64,000 nt of DNA, taken from assembly GCF_035325945.1 (NCBI RefSeq), contig NZ_DAOKYX010000016.1, forward strand, positions 1 to 64,000, given 5' to 3'. The position numbers were made by a program, and so were the translations under genes. The stretch is from Parvibaculum sp035325945. GTDB lineage: Bacteria; Pseudomonadota; Alphaproteobacteria; Parvibaculales; Parvibaculaceae. The notes under the pieces were generated by a model that was not told the origin of the DNA, did not search any database, and was given only the letters and a program-made list of their open reading frames with translations. This document shows, piece after piece, positions 8,375-15,917 of the stretch (position 1 is its first letter; every line of letters starts with the position of its first letter).

Positions 8375-8452
8375 TCTTGACCCTGTAGTGTCACGCTCGC
8401 TGGACGACCACCCCACAGTCCAGATCTCACCCTTCCCGGCACAGAGGCCGTT

Positions 8453-9298
8453 TTGAAGCTCATAATTCTGACTGCAATCGCGATGATTGCATTTGCAGCG
8501 AACTCTGTTCTGTGCCGCCTGGCGTTGGAGGGGCATCATATTGATGCTGCATCATTCACATCAATTCGATTGGTAGCCGGTGCAATTGCGCTCTTGGGTA
8601 TCCTTCTTGTCCGTCGGTCAACATTTGTAATTCATCGGCCAAACTGGAAAACCGTCGGATCTCTTTTTGCCTATATGGCCTGCTTCTCTTTTTCATACCG
8701 ATATCTGGACGCAGGAACGGGCGCCCTCATTCTTTTTGGTGCCGTCCAGCTGACGATGATCGGCGCAGCGCTCTTTGCCGGAGAGAGACTCTCTCTGATG
8801 ATTTCTTCGGGTTTAGTCATCGCTGTGGGCGGGCTTGTGGTGCTTCTGCTCCCCGGGGTTTCTGTGCCCAATCCCGTTGGCGCGGTCCTGATGGGAATCG
8901 CAGGAATGGCCTGGGGTTTCTATTCGCTAGGCGGTAGAGGAGCCGTCGACCCGACCGCAACGACCGCGACGAATTTCTTGTATGCGCTCCCCCTTGCGTT
9001 GGTCTTGAGCATTCTGAGTTTTGGTTCTGCCTCACTGGAGCCATATGGAATTGCATTGGCGATTGCCTCTGGCGCAATCACGTCCGGGATGGGTTACGTC
9101 ATATGGTATGCGGCATTGCCCTTGTTGAGTGCCACGCGGGCGGCGAGCGTCCAGCTGTCTGTTCCGGCGATCGCTGCAGTCGGCGGCGTGCTGTTCCTGG
9201 GCGAACCGATATCCTTGCGGCTTGTCATTGCAACAATCCTACTGATAAGCGGAATATCGCTCGTGCTCTGGAGCCAGTCGATGAAAAGCGCCCGATGA
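8453..9298 (+). CDS. EamA/DMT-family transporter
   Basis: This 281-residue integral membrane protein has about ten hydrophobic helices arranged as two EamA repeats (roughly 1-135 and 145-275). Conserved-type segments include SVLCRLALEGHHIDAASF near the first helix and GAITSGMGYVIWYAALP in the second half, the latter typical of EamA permeases. Members export or import small metabolites and drugs; the substrate is unknown. The likely start is TTG 8453 with AGAGG at 8442-8446; an internal ATG at 8483 would cut into helix 1. It lies 78 bases behind the monooxygenase, so it may move that enzyme's substrate or product. Confidence 0.8.
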   Translation: MKLIILTAIAMIAFAANSVLCRLALEGHHIDAASFTSIRLVAGAIALLGILLVRRSTFVIHRPNWKTVGSLFAYMACFSFSYRYLDAGTGALILFGAVQLTMIGAALFAGERLSLMISSGLVIAVGGLVVLLLPGVSVPNPVGAVLMGIAGMAWGFYSLGGRGAVDPTATTATNFLYALPLALVLSILSFGSASLEPYGIALAIASGAITSGMGYVIWYAALPLLSATRAASVQLSVPAIAAVGGVLFLGEPISLRLVIATILLISGISLVLWSQSMKSAR

Positions 9299-9626
9299 AT
9301 CGCTGGGGCTTCGTCTGCATGTCCATATGCATAATTACCGGCAATCCGCCTATGACCGCTTTGGCGCAAGGCGGGCAGATTTAACGATAGCAGGCGTCCA
9401 GAAACTCGCTGACAGCACGTGAATGAAATCAAACATTTACGACGTCCAAGTCAATTCAGCCTGCACCAGCGATCTTTTGAATCACTTTGAGCCCGTGAAA
9501 CGAATCTGTGACTGTCAGAAAAGCTAACCATCTCGATGATGGGATGAATCAGGGTCAATCTGTCCCTACAATTTCAATCGGCGCTTCGTGAAGCAGACTT
9601 ATTCGCTGGATTGACGAAAAAAAAGC
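9299..9626. other. Intergenic region with repeat copy B
   Basis: 328 bases without a supported gene lie between the EamA transporter and the convergent amidohydrolase. The region contains repeat copy B (9477-9570) and marks the right edge of the lower-GC accessory segment. No clear terminator hairpin with a T-run was found. Confidence 0.5.
9477..9570. repeat. Imperfect direct repeat, copy B
   Basis: This 94-bp partner of 5757-5851 has the same orientation, with about 70 percent matches over its two end blocks. With copy A it brackets a 3.6-kb segment carrying the TetR, monooxygenase and EamA genes. See copy A for shared cores. Confidence 0.5.
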
Positions 9627-10853
9627 TCAGGCAGCATTGCTCCAGGCCACCGCACCGGCCTTGATGACGTACTCCAGAGCAGTTTCCGGCGTTGCGAGAT
9701 CGGCGATCTTCTTCAAGGGATCGACCCTTGAAAGTACGATGTCCGCATATGCTCCTTCGGACAGAGTGCCGATTTCACCCTCCATCCGACAAAGAACGGG
9801 GTTGATCTGGTACATCGATCGCAGGATGTCGGTTGCGGGCTCCACTTCCGCGCGAATTGCAAATTCCCTGTTCTGACGAGATTGCGTCTCACCGATCAGG
9901 TCGGTGCCGAATCCCATGGTCACATTCGCGGCCCGTCCAATTTCGAGCGATGTGAGGCCGGCGCTGAGAACCTGCTTGTTCTTCTTCAAATTCTGCTCGG
10001 GTAGCCCTAGCGATGGGCCGAACGCCTCCATGGCCTCGTATGTCGCCAGGGTCGGCACCATGATCGCCCGATGAGCCGCAATCGCCGCCGCGGAATCCTT
10101 GTCGAGCATGTTGGCGTGCTCGATCGAACGAACACCGTTAGCGACCGCCATTATGATTGCTTCCGGCAGATAGGCGTGCGCCGCCACATACGTTCCCCGA
10201 TGACGCGCTTCGGTGACGACGGCCGCAATCTCTTCGGGCGTATACTGAATGGATTCAAGCGGGTCGGTGGGCGTCGCCACGCCGCCTGAAACATGAATCT
10301 TCAGGAAGTCCGACCCTTCCTTCAACAGATGTCGCGCGCCCTTTCTTACGGCGTCCACTCCGTCCGCGATGATGCCGAAGGCGGAATGCGGCATGTGGCA
10401 AGCGCAGGACGGAACAAGGCGCGTGTCGCTGTCGACATCCCCGTGACCTCCGGTCTGGGACAGCATACGTCCCGCCCGGACAATGCGCGGTCCTTCCGCC
10501 GCGCCTGCAGCAATCGCGCGGATGAGCCCCGTCACATCGCCACCGAGGTCGCGGACGGTTGTGAAGCCGCGCTCCAGCGTTTCTCGTGAAAGCGTCGCCA
10601 TAACGATGCCGAATTCCACCTCGGACCACCGGCTGAGACGCGCGAAATTCAGGGTGGCCAGACGGAAATGAACATGAGCATCGATAAAGCCGGGCAGCGC
10701 AAAAAGCCCCCGTGCATCGATCGTCCGGTCCGCCGTGCGTGTTTTCTCGCCGACGGCGACAATCCGGCCGTTTTCACATACGAGCGGAGCTTCTCCCGTG
10801 AATGTCAGTTTGTCCGTGTTGAAGATATTTGCATTCTCGATCAGTAGCCGCAT
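9627..10853 (-). CDS. Amidohydrolase-family metal-dependent hydrolase
   Basis: This 408-residue TIM-barrel hydrolase has the full metal-ligand set of the imidazolonepropionase/prolidase-like amidohydrolases: GFIDAHVHF (HxH), FLKIHVSGG (the lysine that bridges metals), YVAAHAYLPEA (His), VRSIEHANMLD (His) and MGFGTDLIG (Asp). The N- and C-terminal strands (MRLLIENANIF and LSEGAYADIVL) form the usual composite beta domain. Relatives hydrolyse Xaa-Pro/Xaa-Arg dipeptides or cyclic amides; the substrate is not readable. I chose the ATG at 10853 because GGAG precedes it by six bases; an in-frame ATG four codons earlier (10865) and longer starts are possible. No signal peptide is seen with this start, so it is probably cytoplasmic. 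Confidence 0.8.
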   Translation of the reverse strand: MRLLIENANIFNTDKLTFTGEAPLVCENGRIVAVGEKTRTADRTIDARGLFALPGFIDAHVHFRLATLNFARLSRWSEVEFGIVMATLSRETLERGFTTVRDLGGDVTGLIRAIAAGAAEGPRIVRAGRMLSQTGGHGDVDSDTRLVPSCACHMPHSAFGIIADGVDAVRKGARHLLKEGSDFLKIHVSGGVATPTDPLESIQYTPEEIAAVVTEARHRGTYVAAHAYLPEAIIMAVANGVRSIEHANMLDKDSAAAIAAHRAIMVPTLATYEAMEAFGPSLGLPEQNLKKNKQVLSAGLTSLEIGRAANVTMGFGTDLIGETQSRQNREFAIRAEVEPATDILRSMYQINPVLCRMEGEIGTLSEGAYADIVLSRVDPLKKIADLATPETALEYVIKAGAVAWSNAA

Positions 10854-11270
10854 CGTACGCTCCATGTCGCCGGCGAGCCGTGCCGCAATTACCGCGGGCG
10901 GCCAGAGGCGAACTGTTTGTTGATAAGGGCTTTGTGTCAATGCGCAGCGTTAGCGTCCGGTGCGTGAAGCCGGAATTTGGAAGCCGGGATGGTTCAGGGT
11001 CGGGGCCGGATAGCATCAGCCCCGAAACTGGACAAGCTCATTCTCGCTGAGGCTGCCAGCGGAACATATAACGCGCCGCATGCCGCCATGCCGAGGGCGC
11101 AGATCAGCCAGTCACCATGAGCTACCCCTGACGGCGTACCCATCTTTATACGTTCTTTATTGATCGAGCCCGAAGTCCCTCTCGAATTTTGATGGTGTGA
11201 TCGCCGACAATCGTTGCGTTCGCCAAGGTTGAAGCGCGCCCGGCGCGTCGCGGCAAGGCAGAGGCTCACC
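10854..11270. other. Divergent intergenic region upstream of kdp
   Basis: 417 bases lie between the amidohydrolase and the kdp operon and should hold promoters for both. A stem TCGGGGC/GCCCCGA (11000-11006 with 11019-11025) and a pair of TTTAT-type repeats (11145-11161) are visible. A 49-codon minus-strand frame (11143-10994) with one hydrophobic stretch exists, but its ribosome site is poor and I do not call it. Confidence 0.45.
11145..11161 (+). promoter_or_regulatory. TTTATA direct repeat, possible KdpE site
   Basis: TTTATA (11145-11150) and TTTATT (11156-11161) are spaced 11 bp apart, about one helical turn, about 110 bp upstream of the first small kdp gene. KdpE of Escherichia coli binds an AT-rich TTTATA-type sequence upstream of kdpFABC, so this is a plausible but unproven KdpE site. 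Confidence 0.25.
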
Positions 11271-11354
11271 ATGCTCGATCTCGGAATGCTTGCCCTCGCG
11301 CTGGCCTGTTTCGCGGCCTTCCTTGGCTATCTCTTTCTTTGCGACCATTTGTGA
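11271..11354 (+). CDS. 27-residue membrane peptide leading the kdp operon
   Basis: A short ORF encodes MLDLGMLALALACFAAFLGY then LFLCDHL: one hydrophobic helix ending in a Cys-Asp-His-Leu tail. GAGG at 11261-11264 sits six bases before the ATG, and the stop is six bases before kdpF. It is distinct from KdpF, which follows intact. My recollection is that small ORFs ending in a similar C-D-x-L motif precede kdpF in other genomes, but I cannot check that here. It probably sits in the inner membrane with the Kdp complex; its role is unknown. Confidence 0.6.
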   Translation: MLDLGMLALALACFAAFLGYLFLCDHL

Positions 11355-11360
11355 GGCGCC

Positions 11361-11450
11361 ATGAGTTTCGAACTCGTTCTGGGCGGTTGCGTCGCTCTTT
11401 TCATCCTGGGCTATCTTCTGGTCGTGCTCGCCATGCCCGAGAAGTTCTGA
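11361..11450 (+). CDS. kdpF: Potassium-transporting ATPase subunit KdpF
   Basis: This 29-residue protein (MSFELVLGGCVALFILGYLL then VVLAMPEKF) is a single hydrophobic helix with the GYL-x(4)-A pattern and acidic-aromatic end of KdpF, the small subunit that stabilises KdpFABC. It sits immediately before kdpA, as in other kdp operons, ten bases ahead of it. GAGG is at 11353-11356. Length and position both fit the family. Confidence 0.85.
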   Translation: MSFELVLGGCVALFILGYLLVVLAMPEKF

Positions 11451-11459
11451 GGGCGGGTC

Positions 11460-13187
11460 ATGACAGCGAACGGCCTGCTCCAGATCGCGATCTTCTGCGT
11501 GATCGTCGTTCTTATCACCCGCCCGTTCGGCGGATACATGACGCGCGTCTTTGCGGGAGAGCGCGTCTTTCTCTCGCCCGTCCTGCGGCCTGTCGAGGTG
11601 TTCTTCTACAGGCTGGCGGGCGTCGATGAGAAGGACGATCAGCATTGGCTGCGCTATGGCGGAGCTATGCTTTTCTTCAACCTCGCCTGTTTCCTTCTTC
11701 TCTATGCCATGCTGCGGCTGCAGGCTCATCTGCCGTTCAATCCGCAACGCCTCGGGAATGTTGATCCGCTGCTTGCCTTCAACACCGCCATTTCCTTCGT
11801 CACCAATACCAACTGGCAGAACTACGGCGGCGAAACGACGCTGAGCTATTTCGTGCAGATGGCGGGCCTCACTGTGCACAATTTCGTCTCGGCGGCGACC
11901 GGCATCGCCTTGGCGGTCGCCTTCATTCGCGGTTTCTCACGCGCATCGGCAAGCGGCATCGGAAACTTCTGGGTCGATCTCACACGCTGCTCTCTCTATG
12001 TCCTTCTGCCCGTATCCATCGTTGTCGGCCTCTTCTTCGTCTGGCAGGGGATGCCGCAAACGCTCGCCGCCTATGTCGATGCGACGACGCTTGAAGGCGC
12101 ACGTCAGACCATCGCCGTCGGTCCCGTCGCGTCGCAAGAGGTGATCAAGATCCTGGGAACCAATGGCGGCGGCTTCTTCAATGCGAATTCGGCGCATCCC
12201 TTCGAGAACCCCAATGCCCTCACCAATCTCGTCGAGATGGTTCTTATCTTCGCCATCGGCGCGGCGCTCACAAATGTCTTCGGGCGCATGGTGGGGCAGG
12301 AACGGCAGGGCTGGGCGCTGTTCGGTGCCATGGGCGCGCTCTTCCTCGCCGGCGCGCTCTTTGCCTATCATTTCGAGGCCGCGGGCAATCCGAACATCGC
12401 TGTGCTCGGTGTCGATCAGGCGCAGACTGCGCTTCAACCGGGCGGCAATATGGAAGGCAAGGACGTCCGCTTCGGCATCGTCAATTCCGCGCTATTCGCA
12501 ACAGTGACGACCGATGCCTCCTGCGGCGCGATCAATTCCTGGCATGACAGTTTCACGCCGCTCGGCGGCCTTGTGCCTCTCGTCAACATGGAGCTTGGCG
12601 AGATCATCTTCGGCGGGGTTGGCTCCGGCCTTTACGGCATGCTTCTTTTCGCCATCGTCGCCGTCTTCATCGCCGGGTTGATGGTCGGGCGCACGCCGGA
12701 ATATGTCGGAAAGAAGATCGAGGGCTATGATGTGAAGATGACGGCGCTTGCCATCATCATTCTGCCGTTCTCGACGCTAGGTTTCACCGCCCTTGCAAGC
12801 GCCCTGCCGGCAGGTGTCGCGGCGATTGGCAATCCGGGACCGCACGGTTTCAGCGAGATCCTTTACGCCTTCTCCTCGACCACGGGCAACAATGGCAGCG
12901 CCTTCGGCGGTCTTTCCGGAAACTCGCCCTTCTACAATATCACGCTGGGTCTCGCGATGGCGCTCGGCCGCTTCGGGATGATCGTCCCGATGCTTGCAGT
13001 CGCGGGTTCGCTCGCGCGCAAGAAGCGGGTGGCTTTCTCCGTGGGCACATTTCCGACCGATGGCGGGCTCTTCGTTGCGATCCTCGTCGCCGTGATCATC
13101 ATCGTCGGCGGCCTTACCTATTTTCCCGCGCTTTCGCTTGGTCCGATCGTCGAGCATTTTTCGATGATCCGGGGCACGCTTTATTGA
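11460..13187 (+). CDS. kdpA: Potassium-transporting ATPase, K+-binding subunit KdpA
   Basis: This 575-residue inner-membrane channel-like subunit selects K+ in the KdpFABC pump. Four pore-loop motifs of the superfamily of K+ transporters are visible: TNTNWQNYGGE (~119-129), ILGTNGGGFFNANSAHPF (~230-247), DASCGAINSWHDSFTPLGG (~350-368) and TTGNNGSAFGG (~475-485). About ten hydrophobic helices surround them. The length is slightly above the 557 residues of E. coli KdpA. It follows kdpF closely and is separated from kdpB by nine bases. The operon would be switched on by K+ limitation through KdpDE encoded downstream. Confidence 0.97.
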   Translation: MTANGLLQIAIFCVIVVLITRPFGGYMTRVFAGERVFLSPVLRPVEVFFYRLAGVDEKDDQHWLRYGGAMLFFNLACFLLLYAMLRLQAHLPFNPQRLGNVDPLLAFNTAISFVTNTNWQNYGGETTLSYFVQMAGLTVHNFVSAATGIALAVAFIRGFSRASASGIGNFWVDLTRCSLYVLLPVSIVVGLFFVWQGMPQTLAAYVDATTLEGARQTIAVGPVASQEVIKILGTNGGGFFNANSAHPFENPNALTNLVEMVLIFAIGAALTNVFGRMVGQERQGWALFGAMGALFLAGALFAYHFEAAGNPNIAVLGVDQAQTALQPGGNMEGKDVRFGIVNSALFATVTTDASCGAINSWHDSFTPLGGLVPLVNMELGEIIFGGVGSGLYGMLLFAIVAVFIAGLMVGRTPEYVGKKIEGYDVKMTALAIIILPFSTLGFTALASALPAGVAAIGNPGPHGFSEILYAFSSTTGNNGSAFGGLSGNSPFYNITLGLAMALGRFGMIVPMLAVAGSLARKKRVAFSVGTFPTDGGLFVAILVAVIIIVGGLTYFPALSLGPIVEHFSMIRGTLY

Positions 13188-13196
13188 GGATGGATC

Positions 13197-15284
13197 ATGT
13201 CGCTCGTTCATCACCCGGCAGGCGGTGAGGCATCGTCCCATCGGCTCGGCACGGCGTCGCTCTTTCAGGGCGATCTCGTCAGGCAGGCGGCGATCGATGC
13301 AATCGCAAAGCTCAGCCCGCGAAAGCTGGTCAGAAACCCGGTCATGTTCGTGGTCGAGATCGTGGCCGGGCTGACAAGCGTGCTTCTGCTGCGCGATGTC
13401 GCTGCCGGCGGCGCTCATATCGGTTTCACCGCCCAGGTCGTCTTCTGGCTCTGGTTTACCGTGCTTTTCGCCAATTTTGCGGAAGCGCTCGCCGAGGGGC
13501 GCGGGAAGGCGCAGGCCGACGCGCTCCGCCGCACGCGATCGGAAGCCATCGCCAAGCTGATAAGCGGGCAGGGCGCAGGCTACGAGATCGTCCCTGCATC
13601 CCGGCTCGCGGTCGGCGATATCGTGCTTGTCGAGGCGAACGATCTCATTCCGAGTGACGGCGAGGTCATCGAGGGCGTGGCCTCTGTCGATGAATCCGCC
13701 ATCACGGGCGAGTCGGCGCCTGTCATCCGCGAGAGCGGCGGCGACCGTTCCGCCGTCACAGGTGGCACGCGCGTTCTGTCGGATCAGATCAGGGTTCGCA
13801 TCACCGCCGCGCAGGGTTCGACCTTCCTCGACCGGATGATCCATCTCGTCGAGGGCGCGGAGCGGCAGAAGACGCCGAATGAAATCGCGCTCAACATATT
13901 GTTGGTGGGTCTGACCATCATTTTCCTCTTCGCGACGGTCACGATCCCGAGCTTCGTCAGCTATGCGGGCGGCGCCGTTCCGGTCACGGTGCTCGTCGCG
14001 CTCTTCGTCACGCTCATTCCGACGACCATCGGCGCGCTTCTCTCAGCCATAGGCATCGCGGGCATGGACCGGCTTGTGAAGTTCAACGTGCTCGCCATGT
14101 CGGGCCGCGCGGTCGAGGCCGCGGGCGATGTGGACACGCTGCTGCTCGACAAGACGGGCACGATCACGCTCGGAAACAGGGTGGCGAGCGAATTCGTCGC
14201 CATGCCGGGCGTGAGCGCGATGGAGCTCGCCGACGCGGCGCAGCTTTCCTCCCTCAGCGACGAGACGCCGGAGGGCCGCTCCATCGTCGTGCTCGCCAAG
14301 GAAAAATATGGCCTGCGCGGCCGCGAGCTCGCCGGTCTGCATGCGAAGTTCATCCCGTTCTCTGCGCAGACGCGCATGAGCGGCATCGACATGGAAGGGC
14401 ACAGGATTAGAAAGGGTGCCGCCGACTCGATTCTTGGTTTCATTCGCGCCGAGGCGCCGGATGCCGTGGTGCCGAAGGAATTTCAGCAGGCCGTCGACCG
14501 CATCGCGCGCTCCGGCGGCACGCCGCTTGCGGTCGCGAAGGATCAGGCGATCCTGGGCATCATCCATCTCAAGGATATCGTAAAGGGCGGTATCCGCGAG
14601 CGCTTTGCCGCGCTGCGCCGCATGGGCATCCGCACCATCATGATCACGGGCGACAATCCGCTGACGGCCGCGGCCATCGCGGCGGAATCGGGCGTCGACG
14701 ATTTTCTTGCGCAGGCAACGCCCGAGGACAAGCTGCGGCTCATCCGGGAGGAGCAGGCCAAGGGAAAGCTCGTCGCCATGTGCGGCGACGGCACCAATGA
14801 TGCCCCCGCGCTCGCGCAGGCCGATGTCGGCGTCGCCATGCAGACGGGTACGCAGGCCGCCCGCGAGGCGGGCAACATGATCGATCTGGACAGCGATCCG
14901 ACCAAGCTCATCGAGGTCGTCGCCATCGGCAAGCAATTGCTGATGACGCGCGGAACGCTCACCACCTTCTCGATCGCCAATGACGTCGCCAAATATTTCG
15001 CGATCATTCCGGCCATGTTCGCGGCCTTCTATCCCGGCCTCGGCGTTCTCAACATCATGCACCTTGCGACGCCGCAAAGCGCGATCCTGTCGGCGATCAT
15101 CTTCAATGCGCTCATCATCATCACCCTGATCCCGCTCGCCCTGCGCGGCGTCCGGTACACGCCGCGCAGCGCCGCCGCCTTCCTCATGCGCAATCTGCTG
15201 ATTTACGGGGCGGGCGGAGTGATCGTTCCCTTCATCGGCATCAAGCTCATCGACATTCTCATCACCGCCATCGGTCTTGCATGA
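13197..15284 (+). CDS. kdpB: Potassium-transporting ATPase, P-type catalytic subunit KdpB
   Basis: This 695-residue P-type ATPase energises K+ uptake through KdpA. The phosphorylated aspartate is D318 in LLLDKTGTITLGN; other hallmarks are SAITGESAPV (actuator TGES loop), KGAADSILGF (nucleotide domain), MITGDNPLTAAAIA and VAMCGDGTNDAPALAQADVG (hinge). The membrane helices before and after the catalytic loop match KdpB, including LIPTTIGALLSAIGIAGMDR. The start follows the kdpA stop by nine bases. The sequence looks intact and functional. Confidence 0.97.
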   Translation: MSLVHHPAGGEASSHRLGTASLFQGDLVRQAAIDAIAKLSPRKLVRNPVMFVVEIVAGLTSVLLLRDVAAGGAHIGFTAQVVFWLWFTVLFANFAEALAEGRGKAQADALRRTRSEAIAKLISGQGAGYEIVPASRLAVGDIVLVEANDLIPSDGEVIEGVASVDESAITGESAPVIRESGGDRSAVTGGTRVLSDQIRVRITAAQGSTFLDRMIHLVEGAERQKTPNEIALNILLVGLTIIFLFATVTIPSFVSYAGGAVPVTVLVALFVTLIPTTIGALLSAIGIAGMDRLVKFNVLAMSGRAVEAAGDVDTLLLDKTGTITLGNRVASEFVAMPGVSAMELADAAQLSSLSDETPEGRSIVVLAKEKYGLRGRELAGLHAKFIPFSAQTRMSGIDMEGHRIRKGAADSILGFIRAEAPDAVVPKEFQQAVDRIARSGGTPLAVAKDQAILGIIHLKDIVKGGIRERFAALRRMGIRTIMITGDNPLTAAAIAAESGVDDFLAQATPEDKLRLIREEQAKGKLVAMCGDGTNDAPALAQADVGVAMQTGTQAAREAGNMIDLDSDPTKLIEVVAIGKQLLMTRGTLTTFSIANDVAKYFAIIPAMFAAFYPGLGVLNIMHLATPQSAILSAIIFNALIIITLIPLALRGVRYTPRSAAAFLMRNLLIYGAGGVIVPFIGIKLIDILITAIGLA

Positions 15285-15294
15285 GGTGCAGGTC

Positions 15295-15903
15295 ATGCTG
15301 AAGGAAATCCGTCCCGCCATCGCTCTCACGATCCTCTTCACCGTGGTGCTTGGCATCATCTACCCGCTCGGCATGACGCGCCTTGCACAAGCGATCTTTC
15401 CTCATCAGGCGGAGGGCAGCCTCATCCTGCGGAACGGAACGGTGATCGGCTCCGGGATCATCGGGCAGGAATTCGTCCGTGCCGACTATTTTCACGGGCG
15501 CCCCTCGGCGACGACGGGGACCGACGAGAAGGGTAACACCATTGCGCTTCCAGACAATGCCGCCAATTCGATGGGGTCCAATCTCGGGCCCACGAGCAAG
15601 GCGCTGATCGAGCGTATTCGGAGCGATGCCGAAAGGCTGAAGGGCGAAAATCCCGGCATGGCCGTCCCGGTCGATCTTGTGACGACCTCGGCAAGCGGTA
15701 TCGACCCGGACATCACGCCCGCCGCCGCGCTCTTTCAGGTGCCCCGCGTCGCAAAGGCCCGCAATCTCGATCCAGCCCGGCTTCAGGCGCTTGTCGGTCA
15801 GTTCACGCGGCCGCGGACTCTCGGTATTATTGGCGAGCCGTCGGTCAACGTCCTGCAACTCAACATGGCGCTCGACGCCGCGACGGCAAAAATGGTGCGC
15901 TGA
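15295..15903 (+). CDS. kdpC: Potassium-transporting ATPase subunit KdpC
   Basis: This 202-residue subunit has one N-terminal membrane helix (IALTILFTVVLGIIYPLGMT) and a periplasmic domain. Typical KdpC features are GQEFVRADYFHGRPSAT (~46-62), NAANSMGSNLGPTSKAL, TTSASGIDPDITPAAALFQ and the C-terminal VNVLQLNMALD. It joins KdpA and KdpB and increases apparent K+ affinity. I chose ATG 15295 with AGGTG upstream rather than the in-frame TTG at 15277, which would overlap kdpB and lacks a site. Confidence 0.95.
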   Translation: MLKEIRPAIALTILFTVVLGIIYPLGMTRLAQAIFPHQAEGSLILRNGTVIGSGIIGQEFVRADYFHGRPSATTGTDEKGNTIALPDNAANSMGSNLGPTSKALIERIRSDAERLKGENPGMAVPVDLVTTSASGIDPDITPAAALFQVPRVAKARNLDPARLQALVGQFTRPRTLGIIGEPSVNVLQLNMALDAATAKMVR

Positions 15904-15917
15904 TCCGACAGGGCCAT

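Noticed and set aside
5757..9570. Direct repeats as phage or integrase attachment sites
   Set aside because: No integrase gene, no tRNA gene and too much divergence between copies; an insertion-sequence scar is more likely.
10994..11143. 49-codon minus-strand frame with one hydrophobic stretch upstream of kdp
   Set aside because: Poor ribosome site and no family resemblance; it also overlaps the likely kdp promoter.
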